Shown piece by piece: positions 1-6,984 of a stretch of 8,950 nucleotides of DNA. Position 1 is the first letter of the stretch. Each line of letters opens with the position of its first letter. The position numbers were made by a program, and so were the translations under genes. The notes under the pieces are model-generated. The model was not told the origin of the DNA. It saw only the letters and a list, made by a program, of their open reading frames with translations, and did not search any database. This DNA comes from Bacteroidota bacterium (GTDB taxonomy: Bacteria > Bacteroidota > Bacteroidia > Chitinophagales > Chitinophagaceae), in contig JAEZDR010000119.1 in NCBI GenBank assembly GCA_023433265.1, positions 1-8,950 of the forward strand. The letters are read 5' to 3'.

Positions 1-495
1 GGATAAACCAAGCAATTTGGCAACTATTTTCAAACCCACTCACACAACAGGTTGATAAACAACAATATTTTTGACTAGATTAACAACTGGTTGTCGAAAA
101 CCGTGGGATATAAGATAAGAACTCCTCCCCATTCTTACTTTATTGAGGGCGTCTTGCCTGCTGCTTGGCAGCAGATCCTAATTTTCTAACGCTTAAACGT
201 CTATGCTATAAACGATTACCCGCCTCTTCAAACATGGTTTTCAAACTGAGCTTAACCTGGGCAGTGCCGAAGGCAATTATCGGAGAGGAAAAGGAATCCA
301 TTCTTCAAAAGTAGGACGGGGGTTGACGCAACAGAACAGTCGGCAGGGTTTCAGGAACGTTTGTGGCAGGTTTGCAGCAGGTTTCGGCAGATGCCACACT
401 GAGCAATCTGCTAAGTGCGCAAGTTGTAATTTGCATGAAGAAACCATCCAAAAACTAAAAGCTTATCTGCAGTTCAACCGCAATAAATTTTAAAT
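1..495. other. Gene-free leader region upstream of the DUF1801 gene
   Basis: No convincing coding sequence is visible on either strand. The longest open stretches are a 26-codon ORF at 234-314 and a minus-strand ORF of about 43 codons ending near 311, and neither resembles a known protein. The region contains a GC-rich hairpin at 158-174, a short 11-bp duplication (the 8-mer gcaggttt at 366-373 and 377-384), and a 6-bp inverted repeat (gcagat 387-392 with atctgc 406-411). The last 50 bases before the gene are A/T-rich, as is usual ahead of Bacteroidota start codons. It probably holds the end of an upstream transcript and the promoter of the DUF1801 gene, but no promoter could be assigned with confidence. 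Confidence 0.5.
158..174. terminator. Possible terminator hairpin, 7-bp GC-rich stem
   Basis: ctgctgc at 158-164 pairs perfectly with gcagcag at 168-174 around a 3-base loop. A short T-run (182-185) lies several bases after the stem, so it is not a textbook intrinsic terminator. It could end a plus-strand transcript entering from the left edge. The stem is real in the sequence; the function is inferred. Confidence 0.35.
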
Positions 496-954
496 ATGCA
501 ATCAACCGCAACCACAGCCGACCATTACATAGCAGGTCTACCCCCCGAAAGAAAAGAGGCGATGGAAAAGCTTCGGAAAGAAGCTTTAAAAAATCTTCCG
601 AAAGGCTTCAAGGAAGTTATGGGTAATGGCATGATGAGCTATGTAGTACCGCATTCCATTTACCCGGCCGGCTATCACTGTAAGCCCACCGATCCACTAC
701 CCTTTGTGGCGTTTGCCAACCAGAAAAACTTTATTGCTGTGTACCACATGGGTATTTATGCTGAACCAAAACTGCTCGACTGGTTTGTCGCTGAATTTCC
801 TAAGCACACAGACGCAAAGCTGGATATAGGTAAAAGCTGCATCCGCTTCAAAAAGCCAGAAAAGATCCCTTTTAAACTCATGGGCGAACTGTTAAGTAAA
901 ATGACCGTGCAGCAATGGATTGATAAGTATGAGGCAGTTTTGAAGAAGCAGTAA
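496..954 (+). CDS. DUF1801 domain protein (YdhG-like fold)
   Basis: A 152-residue soluble protein with no signal peptide or membrane segment, recognised as a full-length DUF1801 (PF08818 type) protein. Helical N-terminus: YIAGLPPERKEAMEKLR (residues 11-27). Central strands include GNGMMSYVVP (43-52) and FVAFANQKNFIAVYHMGIY (70-88). Family-typical C-terminal block: GKSCIRFKKPEKIP (112-125), then a helix ending in WIDKYEAVLKKQ. The family shares a frataxin-like fold. Bacillus subtilis YdhG/Fra has been described as an iron chaperone, but most members are uncharacterised, and nothing here proves iron binding. The ATG at 496 follows an A/T-rich stretch and gives the family's usual length. It lies 49 bp ahead of an AlkD-like gene on the same strand, with a hairpin between them, so co-transcription is possible but attenuated. 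Confidence 0.85.
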   Translation: MQSTATTADHYIAGLPPERKEAMEKLRKEALKNLPKGFKEVMGNGMMSYVVPHSIYPAGYHCKPTDPLPFVAFANQKNFIAVYHMGIYAEPKLLDWFVAEFPKHTDAKLDIGKSCIRFKKPEKIPFKLMGELLSKMTVQQWIDKYEAVLKKQ

Positions 955-956
955 AG

Positions 957-981
957 GATTTTGTTTTAGTCTAACAAAATC
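957..981. terminator. Hairpin between the DUF1801 and AlkD-like genes
   Basis: gattttgtt (957-965) and aacaaaatc (973-981) form a perfect 9-bp inverted repeat with a 7-base loop, starting two bases after the DUF1801 stop codon. It is A/T-rich and is not followed by a T-run on the plus strand. It may act as a weak terminator or as a 3'-end stabiliser that separates expression of the two genes. The function is inferred from position only. Confidence 0.45.
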
Positions 982-1003
982 GCTACCTCGCAACTCGGCC
1001 GAT

Positions 1004-1657
1004 ATGCAGAAGTCTTATACATCCAAAGATCTTATTTCTTTAACCCTTGACAAAAACACTAAACTAGGCGATCTGCGTAAGCTGGCCGCCGCCATTAAAA
1101 AGGATCACGCTTTAGCTATACAACTATGGCAGTCAGGGGGCTTTATGACGAGGCAACTATCCATCCTTATCATGGATAAGAAGTTGTTGCAAGAGGCGGC
1201 GATTAACAAACTGGTAGAGGACATTGATAGTCATCCACAGCAGGAAAAACTACAATTGATTGACTGGCTGATGGCTAACCAACTTATGAAAGACAAGCAA
1301 ACAATTGCAATTATTGAAAGCTGGGTAAACAGTAATTCAATACTAAAGAGGCGAGTATTCTGGTATTACCAGGGCAGGCTTAGATGGGTAGGGCAAACGC
1401 CTCCTAACAATACCGCGCAATTACTGGAGTTGATAGAGGCGAGAATAGCGAATGAACACCCCGATGTGCAATGGGCCATGAACTTTACCGCAGCACAGGT
1501 TGGCATTTTTGACAGCAGCTACCGCAGCCGTTGCATTGCCCTTGGAGAAAAGACGGGATTATACAAGGACGAGGTAGTTGCTAAGAACTGCACTCCCAAC
1601 TACCTGCCGAAGTATATTGCCATACAGGTAGCCAAGCTTGAAAAAACCAGCAAGTAA
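1004..1657 (+). CDS. AlkD-like DNA alkylation repair family protein (HEAT-repeat)
   Basis: A 217-residue all-helical soluble protein of the AlkD/COG4912 family (PF08713 type), whose active members remove alkylated bases such as 3-methyladenine and 7-methylguanine using a HEAT-repeat solenoid. Family blocks visible: LWQSGGFMTRQLSILIMDKK (41-60), the helix with DWLMANQLMKDK (87-98), ESWVNSNSILKRRVFWYYQ (105-123), the WAMNFTAAQVGIFD helix (157-170), and the C-terminal CTPNYLPKYI (196-205). Bacillus cereus AlkD uses Trp109, Asp113 and Trp187. By eye, W88-L-M-A-N92 sits where W-x-x-x-D is expected, so the catalytic Asp may be Asn here, and W157 may match Trp187. The protein may therefore be a weak or non-glycosylase DNA-binding relative, as reported for AlkD2. 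The ATG at 1004 gives a normal length. It could be co-transcribed with the DUF1801 gene 49 bp upstream. Confidence 0.78.
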   Translation: MQKSYTSKDLISLTLDKNTKLGDLRKLAAAIKKDHALAIQLWQSGGFMTRQLSILIMDKKLLQEAAINKLVEDIDSHPQQEKLQLIDWLMANQLMKDKQTIAIIESWVNSNSILKRRVFWYYQGRLRWVGQTPPNNTAQLLELIEARIANEHPDVQWAMNFTAAQVGIFDSSYRSRCIALGEKTGLYKDEVVAKNCTPNYLPKYIAIQVAKLEKTSK

Positions 1658-1798
1658 CGGTTTGAATAATTCTATACCTACAACTCTTTATGGCTGATAT
1701 ATCTGCCTGCAGGAACCATCCACACTTTTCTCTACGAACCATGAGAAGGGTAACAGAGCACAATTGATTCGCCTCGGACCCCGGCTTTCATATGTTCC

Positions 1799-1832
1799 GA
1801 AAGTAACATAGCCAACCTGTTATGTTACTTTC
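1799..1832. promoter_or_regulatory. Perfect 12-bp inverted repeat upstream of Fic, candidate operator
   Basis: gaaagtaacata (1799-1810) and tatgttactttc (1821-1832) are exact reverse complements separated by 10 bases. The centres of the arms are 22 bp apart, about two helical turns, which suits a dimeric regulator. The site ends 63 bp before the Fic start codon. The Fic protein itself carries a C-terminal winged-helix domain, so autoregulation is a natural hypothesis. The arms could instead form a hairpin that terminates the upstream AlkD-like transcript. Confidence 0.55.
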
Positions 1833-1871
1833 AAGCAGAAAAGTAAAATAATTGAAAAATAGTTTACCTTT
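1800..1871 (+). repeat. Upstream copy of the ~70-bp direct repeat flanking the Fic gene
   Basis: This stretch aligns by eye with 3058-3125 on the far side of the Fic gene. Both begin with the identical 13-mer aaagtaacatagc and share further blocks (ttat, ttactt, aagc, ataa, aatagttt, cctttt-like end). About 54 of 67 ungapped positions match, with one 1-base and one 5-base gap. This copy includes the perfect inverted repeat and the likely promoter region of Fic. Confidence 0.7.
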
Positions 1872-1895
1872 ACTTCCTCCCCACAAACAAACGAG

Positions 1896-3035
1896 TTGAT
1901 CTATCTAGAAGACTATAAATCAGGGCATTACGAGAAGGGACTATCCTACCGGTATTTTGTGCCGTGTAAAATTAATGATGAATGGACTTGGACAACGCCC
2001 GAAATCTCGTCCCTTCTGGAAAAGGCGGCAATAAGACTGGGAGAATTGAACTCATTTGCCCGTTTAGTTCCAAACGTTGGCTTGTTCATTCAACTCCACG
2101 TAACTAAAGAGGCCGTAGAATCCAGCAGAATTGAGGGCACCCAAACTAATATGGATGAGGCTATTCTTCCGCAGGAAGAAATAGACCCGGAACGACGGCT
2201 TGACTGGAAAGAAGTACATAATTACATCGTCGCGTTGAATGAAGCGGTAAAAGACTTGGAAAATCTTCCGCTATCAAGCAGGGTCTTGAGAAAAACCCAT
2301 GCTAAATTGTTACAAGGCGTGCGTGGAGAACATAAATTACCCGGCGAATACAGAAGAAGCCAAAACTGGATCGGCGGAATTAGTTTATCAGACGCAGCCT
2401 TCATACCCCCTCATGATAAATATGTGGACGAACTTATGGGTGATTTAGAAAACTTTCTCCATAACGATCAGGTAAGCGTCCCATCGCTGATAAGGGCTGC
2501 AATAGCGCACTACCAGTTCGAAACCATACATCCATTTTTAGACGGTAACGGAAGGATTGGAAGGTTACTTATTACTCTATACCTGGTCAGCAAGGGCATT
2601 TTAGAAAAGCCATTACTTTACCTGAGTGCATATTTCGAACAGAATAAAAATCTTTATTACGATAACCTCACTCGGGTAAGAACCCATAGCGACCTTAGGC
2701 AATGGATCAAATACTTTCTTGTGGGTATAGAGCAAACCTCGGCAGAAGCAGTTGAGAAACTAAGAAGGATGTTAGACCTGAAGTCTCAAATTGAAGCTGA
2801 GTTAAATTCGGAACTAGGAAGACGAACCTCAACTTCCCTTCTGTTGCTTCATCACCTGTTTAAGAACCCTTCTATAACGGTTGAAAAAGCAATGGAGGCA
2901 TGTAATATTTCTTATAAATCAGCAAACCAGCTTATCGAAGTCTTTGAGCAGAGAGGATATCTGAAAGAAATTACAGGTAAGAGTCGTAACCGCATGTTTG
3001 TTTTCCATGAATACGTTAAGTTGTTTAACCACTAA
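1896..3035 (+). CDS. Class II Fic-family AMP-transferase with C-terminal winged helix
   Basis: A 379-residue cytosolic protein that probably AMPylates (or otherwise transfers NMP onto) hydroxyl side chains of target proteins. The N-terminal Fic_N-type region (about 1-100) carries the inhibitory motif S76-S-R-I-E80-G81 (S/TxxxE(G/N)). In class II enzymes its Glu blocks productive ATP binding. The Fic core follows, with the complete active-site motif HPFLDGNGRIGR (212-223), including the catalytic His, the Asp/Glu-type metal site and both Arg positions. Residues about 310-379 (SLLLLHHLF..ITVEKAMEACNISYKSANQLIEVFEQRGYL) form a winged helix typical of these chromosomal Fic proteins. The start is TTG at 1896. 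The frame is open upstream only to 1863 and contains no ATG, and the first in-frame ATG lies after the inhibitory motif, so TTG is needed. The gene stands alone between ~70-bp direct repeats with no antitoxin partner. Inhibition appears to be built in, and the target is unknown. Confidence 0.92.
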   Translation: MIYLEDYKSGHYEKGLSYRYFVPCKINDEWTWTTPEISSLLEKAAIRLGELNSFARLVPNVGLFIQLHVTKEAVESSRIEGTQTNMDEAILPQEEIDPERRLDWKEVHNYIVALNEAVKDLENLPLSSRVLRKTHAKLLQGVRGEHKLPGEYRRSQNWIGGISLSDAAFIPPHDKYVDELMGDLENFLHNDQVSVPSLIRAAIAHYQFETIHPFLDGNGRIGRLLITLYLVSKGILEKPLLYLSAYFEQNKNLYYDNLTRVRTHSDLRQWIKYFLVGIEQTSAEAVEKLRRMLDLKSQIEAELNSELGRRTSTSLLLLHHLFKNPSITVEKAMEACNISYKSANQLIEVFEQRGYLKEITGKSRNRMFVFHEYVKLFNH

Positions 3036-3057
3036 GGAAACTGGCTGTTATCTTCCT

Positions 3058-3125
3058 AAAGTAACATAGCAAAACGCCTTATTTTACTTCGAAGCCAAAA
3101 ACTAACATAACAATAGTTTTCCTTT
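3058..3125 (+). repeat. Downstream copy of the ~70-bp direct repeat flanking the Fic gene
   Basis: This is the diverged partner of 1800-1871, beginning 22 bases after the Fic stop codon. It keeps the same order of blocks and contains its own inverted repeat: aagtaacata (3059-3068) against tattttactt (3080-3089), 9 of 10 paired with an 11-base spacer. A second short inverted repeat, aaaact/agtttt, lies at 3098-3120. It sits in the 116-bp gap between the convergent Fic and oxidoreductase genes, where a promoter is not needed. It may work as a terminator, a second operator, or be a remnant of a duplication or cassette exchange. Confidence 0.68.
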
Positions 3126-3151
3126 TATAGCGATAACAACGAAGCATTTTA

Positions 3152-4147
3152 CTATAGGTTTTCAACCATCCCTGCCACAAGAGCCATACTTTTCATTTTA
3201 TGTTCAAGATGGTAAACATGGCTTGCTATCATTAGCTCTTTCACATTTGTATGCTCCAGGAACAGATTCAACTGTGGCTGTATCGTAGCAACAGATCCTA
3301 TAAAAGAGTATTTCATCATTCTTTTAACTGCAGCTTCTTCCGCATCATTCCAATCGGGTTCGCCGGTACCGGGAGGTTGCAGCGGCATGCGGGTGTTCCT
3401 GATAAGGTTTAATGCCATCTGGTAAAAGGATCTAGCTAGGTGGTGTGCCTCTTCATCTGTATCAGCGGCAATTATATTTACGCATGCAAGGCTGTAGGGT
3501 TCGCTGAGGAATTCCGCAGCCTTGAAGTTTCCCTTGTAAAGCAATAAAGCATGCTCCAGGTAATCCGGCGCAAAATGAGAGGCAAAGCCGAAAGGCAACC
3601 CGAGGTATGCAGCAAGTTGTGCACTATAGTTACTGCTACCCAGCAGCCACACGGGTACTTGGGATCCTTCGCCGGGAATAGCGCGTACTTTAGCTTCAGG
3701 GTCGTGAGGCTGCAGGAAATTAATTAACTCCATAACATCTTTCGGAAAGCTGTCCACACTATCGTGCATACTTCTTCTCAAAGCACGGGCGGTGAGTGGG
3801 TCTGTACCCGGAGCGCGGCCGAGGCCGAGGTCCACTCTTCGCGGATAAAGGGCTTCAAGTGTTCCAAACTGTTCAGCTATCACCAAAGGCGAGTGGTTGG
3901 GCAGCATGATGCCTCCGGCACCAATGCGAATGCTTTTTGTATTGCCACCAATATGTGCCAGCAAAACTGCGGTGGCTGCACTAGCCACACTTTCCATGTT
4001 ATGATGTTCGGCTAACCAAAAACGTTTGTAACCCAGCTTTTCCGCTTCCTGCGCCACAGCTACGCTTTTATAGAAGGCATCAGCAATAGTGTCGCCGGCA
4101 GCAACGGTAGCAAAGTCAAGAACGGATACAATAGCGGGGTGCTTCAT
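3152..4147 (-). CDS. LLM-class flavin-dependent oxidoreductase (YhbW-like)
   Basis: A soluble TIM-barrel protein of the bacterial luciferase-like superfamily, expected to use reduced FMN (or F420) to oxidise a small substrate that cannot be read from the sequence. Family blocks, counting from the ATG at 4147: SVLDFATV (8-15), RFWLAEHHNMESVASAAT (42-59), IRIGAGGIMLPNHSPLVIAEQFGTL (first residue 74), then the diagnostic DLGLGRAPGTDPLTARALRR (106-125). The last block is typical of the YhbW/MsnO8-like subgroup rather than of true luciferases. The frame extends upstream to a GTG at 4171, but the ATG at 4147 (331 residues) matches where relatives begin, directly before the first barrel strand, so I chose it. 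It is last of four minus-strand genes, 168 bp after the flippase stop, so it may have its own promoter, although none is convincing. It converges with Fic. Confidence 0.88.
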   Translation of the reverse strand: MKHPAIVSVLDFATVAAGDTIADAFYKSVAVAQEAEKLGYKRFWLAEHHNMESVASAATAVLLAHIGGNTKSIRIGAGGIMLPNHSPLVIAEQFGTLEALYPRRVDLGLGRAPGTDPLTARALRRSMHDSVDSFPKDVMELINFLQPHDPEAKVRAIPGEGSQVPVWLLGSSNYSAQLAAYLGLPFGFASHFAPDYLEHALLLYKGNFKAAEFLSEPYSLACVNIIAADTDEEAHHLARSFYQMALNLIRNTRMPLQPPGTGEPDWNDAEEAAVKRMMKYSFIGSVATIQPQLNLFLEHTNVKELMIASHVYHLEHKMKSMALVAGMVENL

Positions 4148-4239
4148 AGTGTTACAAAGAAAAGCAAACACCCCTGCAGTGCAGTTGAATAAGAAAATAT
4201 TTTGTTCTAAAGCTTAGTACAATAACCGATTCATTTGTT

Positions 4240-4314
4240 CGCTATATGTAACATCAGGCGAAAACAAACGAGATGTGTATGAGATCCCCATGAAGATATA
4301 GCGTAAATCAGGCG
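4240..4314. repeat. Short inverted and direct repeats between flippase and oxidoreductase
   Basis: cgctatat (4240-4247) is the exact reverse complement of atatagcg (4296-4303). The bases that follow each arm on the plus strand are also alike: gtaacatcaggcg at 4248-4260 and gtaaatcaggcg at 4303-4314. The pattern could be a regulatory site or a long-loop hairpin ahead of the oxidoreductase gene. The repeats are short and chance is not excluded. Confidence 0.3.
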
Positions 4315-4315
4315 T

Positions 4316-5839
4316 TTACTTGCCTAATCGTTTGCCTACAATTGATAAAGCGCCAAGCTCCCTGCGTTCATTATACAGGATGATAGCGATGTAGGCAAGA
4401 AGAAACAAAGTCCCAATGGCCAGGCGTAAGAGCAAATGATTAACGGAATCGTCAATAAGATTGAAGACGGCCCACCATATTGCGGCTAAGGCCATATACA
4501 CGGAAAGCTTACCCACGTTGTAAGGCACGGGGTAGTTGTTCTGTCCCCAGAAATAACTTATCACCATCATGCTTCCATAGCAGAAGAAATGCGCCCATGC
4601 GCAAGCTAAAAATCCGTATCGCGGAATGAAGAAATAGTTTATTATAATCGTAACCACTGCGCCAATAATTGTGATCCATGCACCGGGAGATGTTTTGTTA
4701 GACAGTTTGTACCAGATGCTGAGATTATAATAGATACCGAGAAAGATGTTTGCAAATAACAAAATGGGTACAATGTGTAAACCCCTGTACATATCAGGGT
4801 TCTGAATGAAGTACTTCAACACATCGAGATAAAGCATAACAAAAAGAAACATGATGCAAAGTGTGATGACGAAGAACTTCATCACCCTCGCATACACATT
4901 AGGTGCATTACCAGATGACGCCTGTTTAAAAAAGAAGGGCTCTGCGCCCATTCGAAATGCCTGCACAGCAAGCGTGATAAGAATAGAAAGTTTGTAAACC
5001 GCAGAATAGGTTCCAACCTCTGCCTTTGCGGCTGCCTCGGTGGCTGCTGGCACCCAACGCAGCAGCATAATGCGGTCCAGCGTTTCGTTTATCATTCCTC
5101 CAAAGCCTGCAATTATCAGCGGTGCGGAATAAAGCATCATTTCCTTCCATAAGGCTACATTGAAACGGAAGCGTAGCGATTGGAATTCCTTTAATAAGAG
5201 AAGTGCAGTAAATGCCGCCTGTATCAGGTTTGCCAGTAGCACATAACCAACCGCCCAATCTCTTCTATAATACTGGGCTATGAGGCCATCGGGATCATTT
5301 GCTGAAAGCTTAGGGCAAACGCTAACAAAAAAGTAAAGGGCCGCAATGTTTAGCAGGATACCCCCTATTCTAACCATTGCGTACTTCACAGGCCTTTCAT
5401 CCTGCCTCAGCTTGGCAAACGGTATAGCGGTTAGCGCATCCAGGCCTATGATGATTGCCGATAAAGTGATGAATTCCGGGTACCGACTTAGTTGTAACAG
5501 GTCAGCCAAAGGGTGCCTCAGCAGGATGAGCAGTGTGGTAAGCACCACGGTGCTGCCAAGGAGCGATATCATTGAGGTATGAAAAACGTCTGCTTTATTA
5601 TGTTGTTTATTGCTAAACCGGAAGTAGGCCGTCTCCATCCCGTAGGTGAAGATCACGTTCAGGAAAGGAATGGCAGCATACATCACCGACATCTCTCCAT
5701 AGGTTTCTTCCAGGAACTTGAAGGTGAGGTAAGGGGTTAGCAGGTAGTTGATAAACTTGGCGAAGATGCTGCTTACGCCATACCATAATGTTTGACCGGC
5801 AAGTTTCTTTATACTCAAGCTGCTGGATTGATGTTGCAA
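4316..5839 (-). CDS. Polysaccharide/oligosaccharide flippase (MOP superfamily, Wzx-like)
   Basis: A 507-residue inner-membrane protein with about 12-14 hydrophobic segments, expected to flip lipid-linked oligosaccharides (lipopolysaccharide, O-antigen or capsule precursors) across the membrane. The N-terminus SIKKLAGQTLWYGVSSIFAK (9-28) followed by FINYLLTPYL (29-38) is the usual first helix of Bacteroidota flippases. FRMGAEPFFFKQA (295-307) is another family block. A polar loop (174-195) separates the two halves. No in-frame ATG lies near the N-terminus, and the first internal Met is too deep. Translation must begin at a TTG, either at 5839 or at 5818, the latter giving a protein that begins exactly at SIKKLAGQT. 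No glycosyltransferase or other polysaccharide gene is adjacent, so the substrate is unknown. It lies 108 bp after the peroxidase gene on the same strand. Confidence 0.88.
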   Translation of the reverse strand: MQHQSSSLSIKKLAGQTLWYGVSSIFAKFINYLLTPYLTFKFLEETYGEMSVMYAAIPFLNVIFTYGMETAYFRFSNKQHNKADVFHTSMISLLGSTVVLTTLLILLRHPLADLLQLSRYPEFITLSAIIIGLDALTAIPFAKLRQDERPVKYAMVRIGGILLNIAALYFFVSVCPKLSANDPDGLIAQYYRRDWAVGYVLLANLIQAAFTALLLLKEFQSLRFRFNVALWKEMMLYSAPLIIAGFGGMINETLDRIMLLRWVPAATEAAAKAEVGTYSAVYKLSILITLAVQAFRMGAEPFFFKQASSGNAPNVYARVMKFFVITLCIMFLFVMLYLDVLKYFIQNPDMYRGLHIVPILLFANIFLGIYYNLSIWYKLSNKTSPGAWITIIGAVVTIIINYFFIPRYGFLACAWAHFFCYGSMMVISYFWGQNNYPVPYNVGKLSVYMALAAIWWAVFNLIDDSVNHLLLRLAIGTLFLLAYIAIILYNERRELGALSIVGKRLGK

Positions 5840-5947
5840 AGGAAATGAATAGTGAATAAAGAAGCTGACTCGATATTCGGCTATCGTCTGTCACCGGGTT
5901 ACAGCTACCTGTCTTTAGGTATGAAAGGGCAAAGGTGAAAGCATTAT

Positions 5948-6982
5948 CTATAGCGGAGCAAACCGTTGATCTACAATGAAAGCCGAATCGGTAAGAGCAT
6001 TAAGGAAAGCAGTAAGTTGTCCTATTTCGAAATTACTAAGGGGTATTTTGTTCTTTACAAGCGGATCGGTTGTGGGGCCATCAACCACGCTACTGCGGTA
6101 GTGGTCAAGCACGTTGAAAATAGCCGGAAACCGGCCATCGTGGCCATAGGGAAAGGTTAGCTGCACATTGCGAAGGCTGGGCACCATAAACTTCAGCGAA
6201 TCTGCTTTGTTGCCTGTGAACGCCATGCGGCCTTTATCCTTTAAGACAGGATGTTCGGGCATGCCTATATTGCGGTAACTTAAATCAGTAAACAACGGCT
6301 CGGTATGGCAGTTGGCGCATTTGGTTTTAAAGATATCGTAGCCAAGCCCCTCGGCCAGCGTAAAGCTTGCTTCCCCCCGTTTTACCCTGTCGTACTTACT
6401 GTTGGCACTCACCATCGTAAGCATGAACTGGCTTAGCGCCTTCATCATCTTCTGTTCGGTAATTTCCTCGCTACCGAAGGCGGCTTTAAAGAGATTCCTG
6501 TATTCAGCGTCAGCCTGCAGTTTTGCTATAACGTCCTGAATGGTTTCGCCCATTTCGTTAGGGGCTGTAATAGGTAGTACAGGCTGGTTGTCAAGATCTT
6601 TAGCGCGGCCATCATGCATCATTTCCTTGCGCCATGCCAGGTTGAATAAGCCCTGTGCGTTGCGGCTGGTAAACTGGTTGTTTATGCCATGGCTGAAATC
6701 ATGGTCAAACGTGGCAAAGGCTGCAAACTGCTGGTGACAGCTTGCACAGGGAAAGTTGCCATCCTTGCTCAGCTTACCATCGTAAAATAATTTACGGCCA
6801 AGCAGTATTCCTTGATCTGTAAGGGGATTGTTATTGAAGTTGTACAGCGGTTCCGGCCAGCCCTGTGGAACCTGTAACTCCACCTTCGAAGCTTTAGGGG
6901 TGCCATCGGTTTTGCTGCACGACTGTACCAGTAAAACTGACAACAAAACAGCAAGGAATAATATGAAGCAGGCAGATTTCAT
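5948..6982 (-). CDS. Di-haem cytochrome-c peroxidase / MauG-family lipoprotein
   Basis: A 344-residue exported protein. The hydrophobic N-terminus (4-20) ends in LVQSC, giving a lipoprotein with acylated Cys22, so it is likely anchored in the cytoplasmic or outer membrane facing the periplasm. Two haem-c attachment motifs are present: CASCH (79-83) and CANCH (222-226). Family blocks: LGRKLFYDGKLSKDGNFPCASCH, FNLAWRKEMMHDGRAKDL (113-130), LPITAPNEMGE (136-146), FMVPSLRNVQLTFPYGHDGRF (ending at 285), and IPLSNFEIGQLTAFLNALTD (313-332). Peroxidase relatives reduce H2O2 with electrons from c-type cytochromes, while MauG-like relatives oxidise proteins or cofactors. The two cannot be separated here, because the distal haem ligands cannot be assigned by eye. 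The ATG at 6982 lies 2 bases after the arfB stop, so translation is probably coupled on one transcript. Confidence 0.92.
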   Translation of the reverse strand: MKSACFILFLAVLLSVLLVQSCSKTDGTPKASKVELQVPQGWPEPLYNFNNNPLTDQGILLGRKLFYDGKLSKDGNFPCASCHQQFAAFATFDHDFSHGINNQFTSRNAQGLFNLAWRKEMMHDGRAKDLDNQPVLPITAPNEMGETIQDVIAKLQADAEYRNLFKAAFGSEEITEQKMMKALSQFMLTMVSANSKYDRVKRGEASFTLAEGLGYDIFKTKCANCHTEPLFTDLSYRNIGMPEHPVLKDKGRMAFTGNKADSLKFMVPSLRNVQLTFPYGHDGRFPAIFNVLDHYRSSVVDGPTTDPLVKNKIPLSNFEIGQLTAFLNALTDSAFIVDQRFAPL

Positions 6983-6984
6983 GC

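Noticed and set aside
66..73. TATTTTTG, an exact TAnnTTTG promoter box on the plus strand
   Set aside because: No -33 partner at the proper distance and over 400 bases from the next start codon; several such matches are expected by chance in this much A/T-rich DNA.
234..314. 26-codon ORF in the left leader region
   Set aside because: Too short, with no recognisable product or supporting context; expected by chance.
1581..1763. 60-codon minus-strand ORF overlapping the AlkD-like gene end
   Set aside because: It is a shadow of the AlkD-like coding strand plus intergenic sequence, with no recognisable motif.
1896..3035. Fic gene as half of a toxin-antitoxin pair
   Set aside because: No small partner gene lies next to it, and the inhibitory SxxxEG motif is inside the protein itself (class II), so a separate antitoxin is not expected.
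5613..5894. Overlapping minus-strand ORF at the flippase N-terminus, considered as evidence of a frameshift
   Set aside because: The flippase frame already contains the conserved SIKKLAGQT start block. The other frame shows no family similarity, so a TTG start explains the gene without a frameshift.
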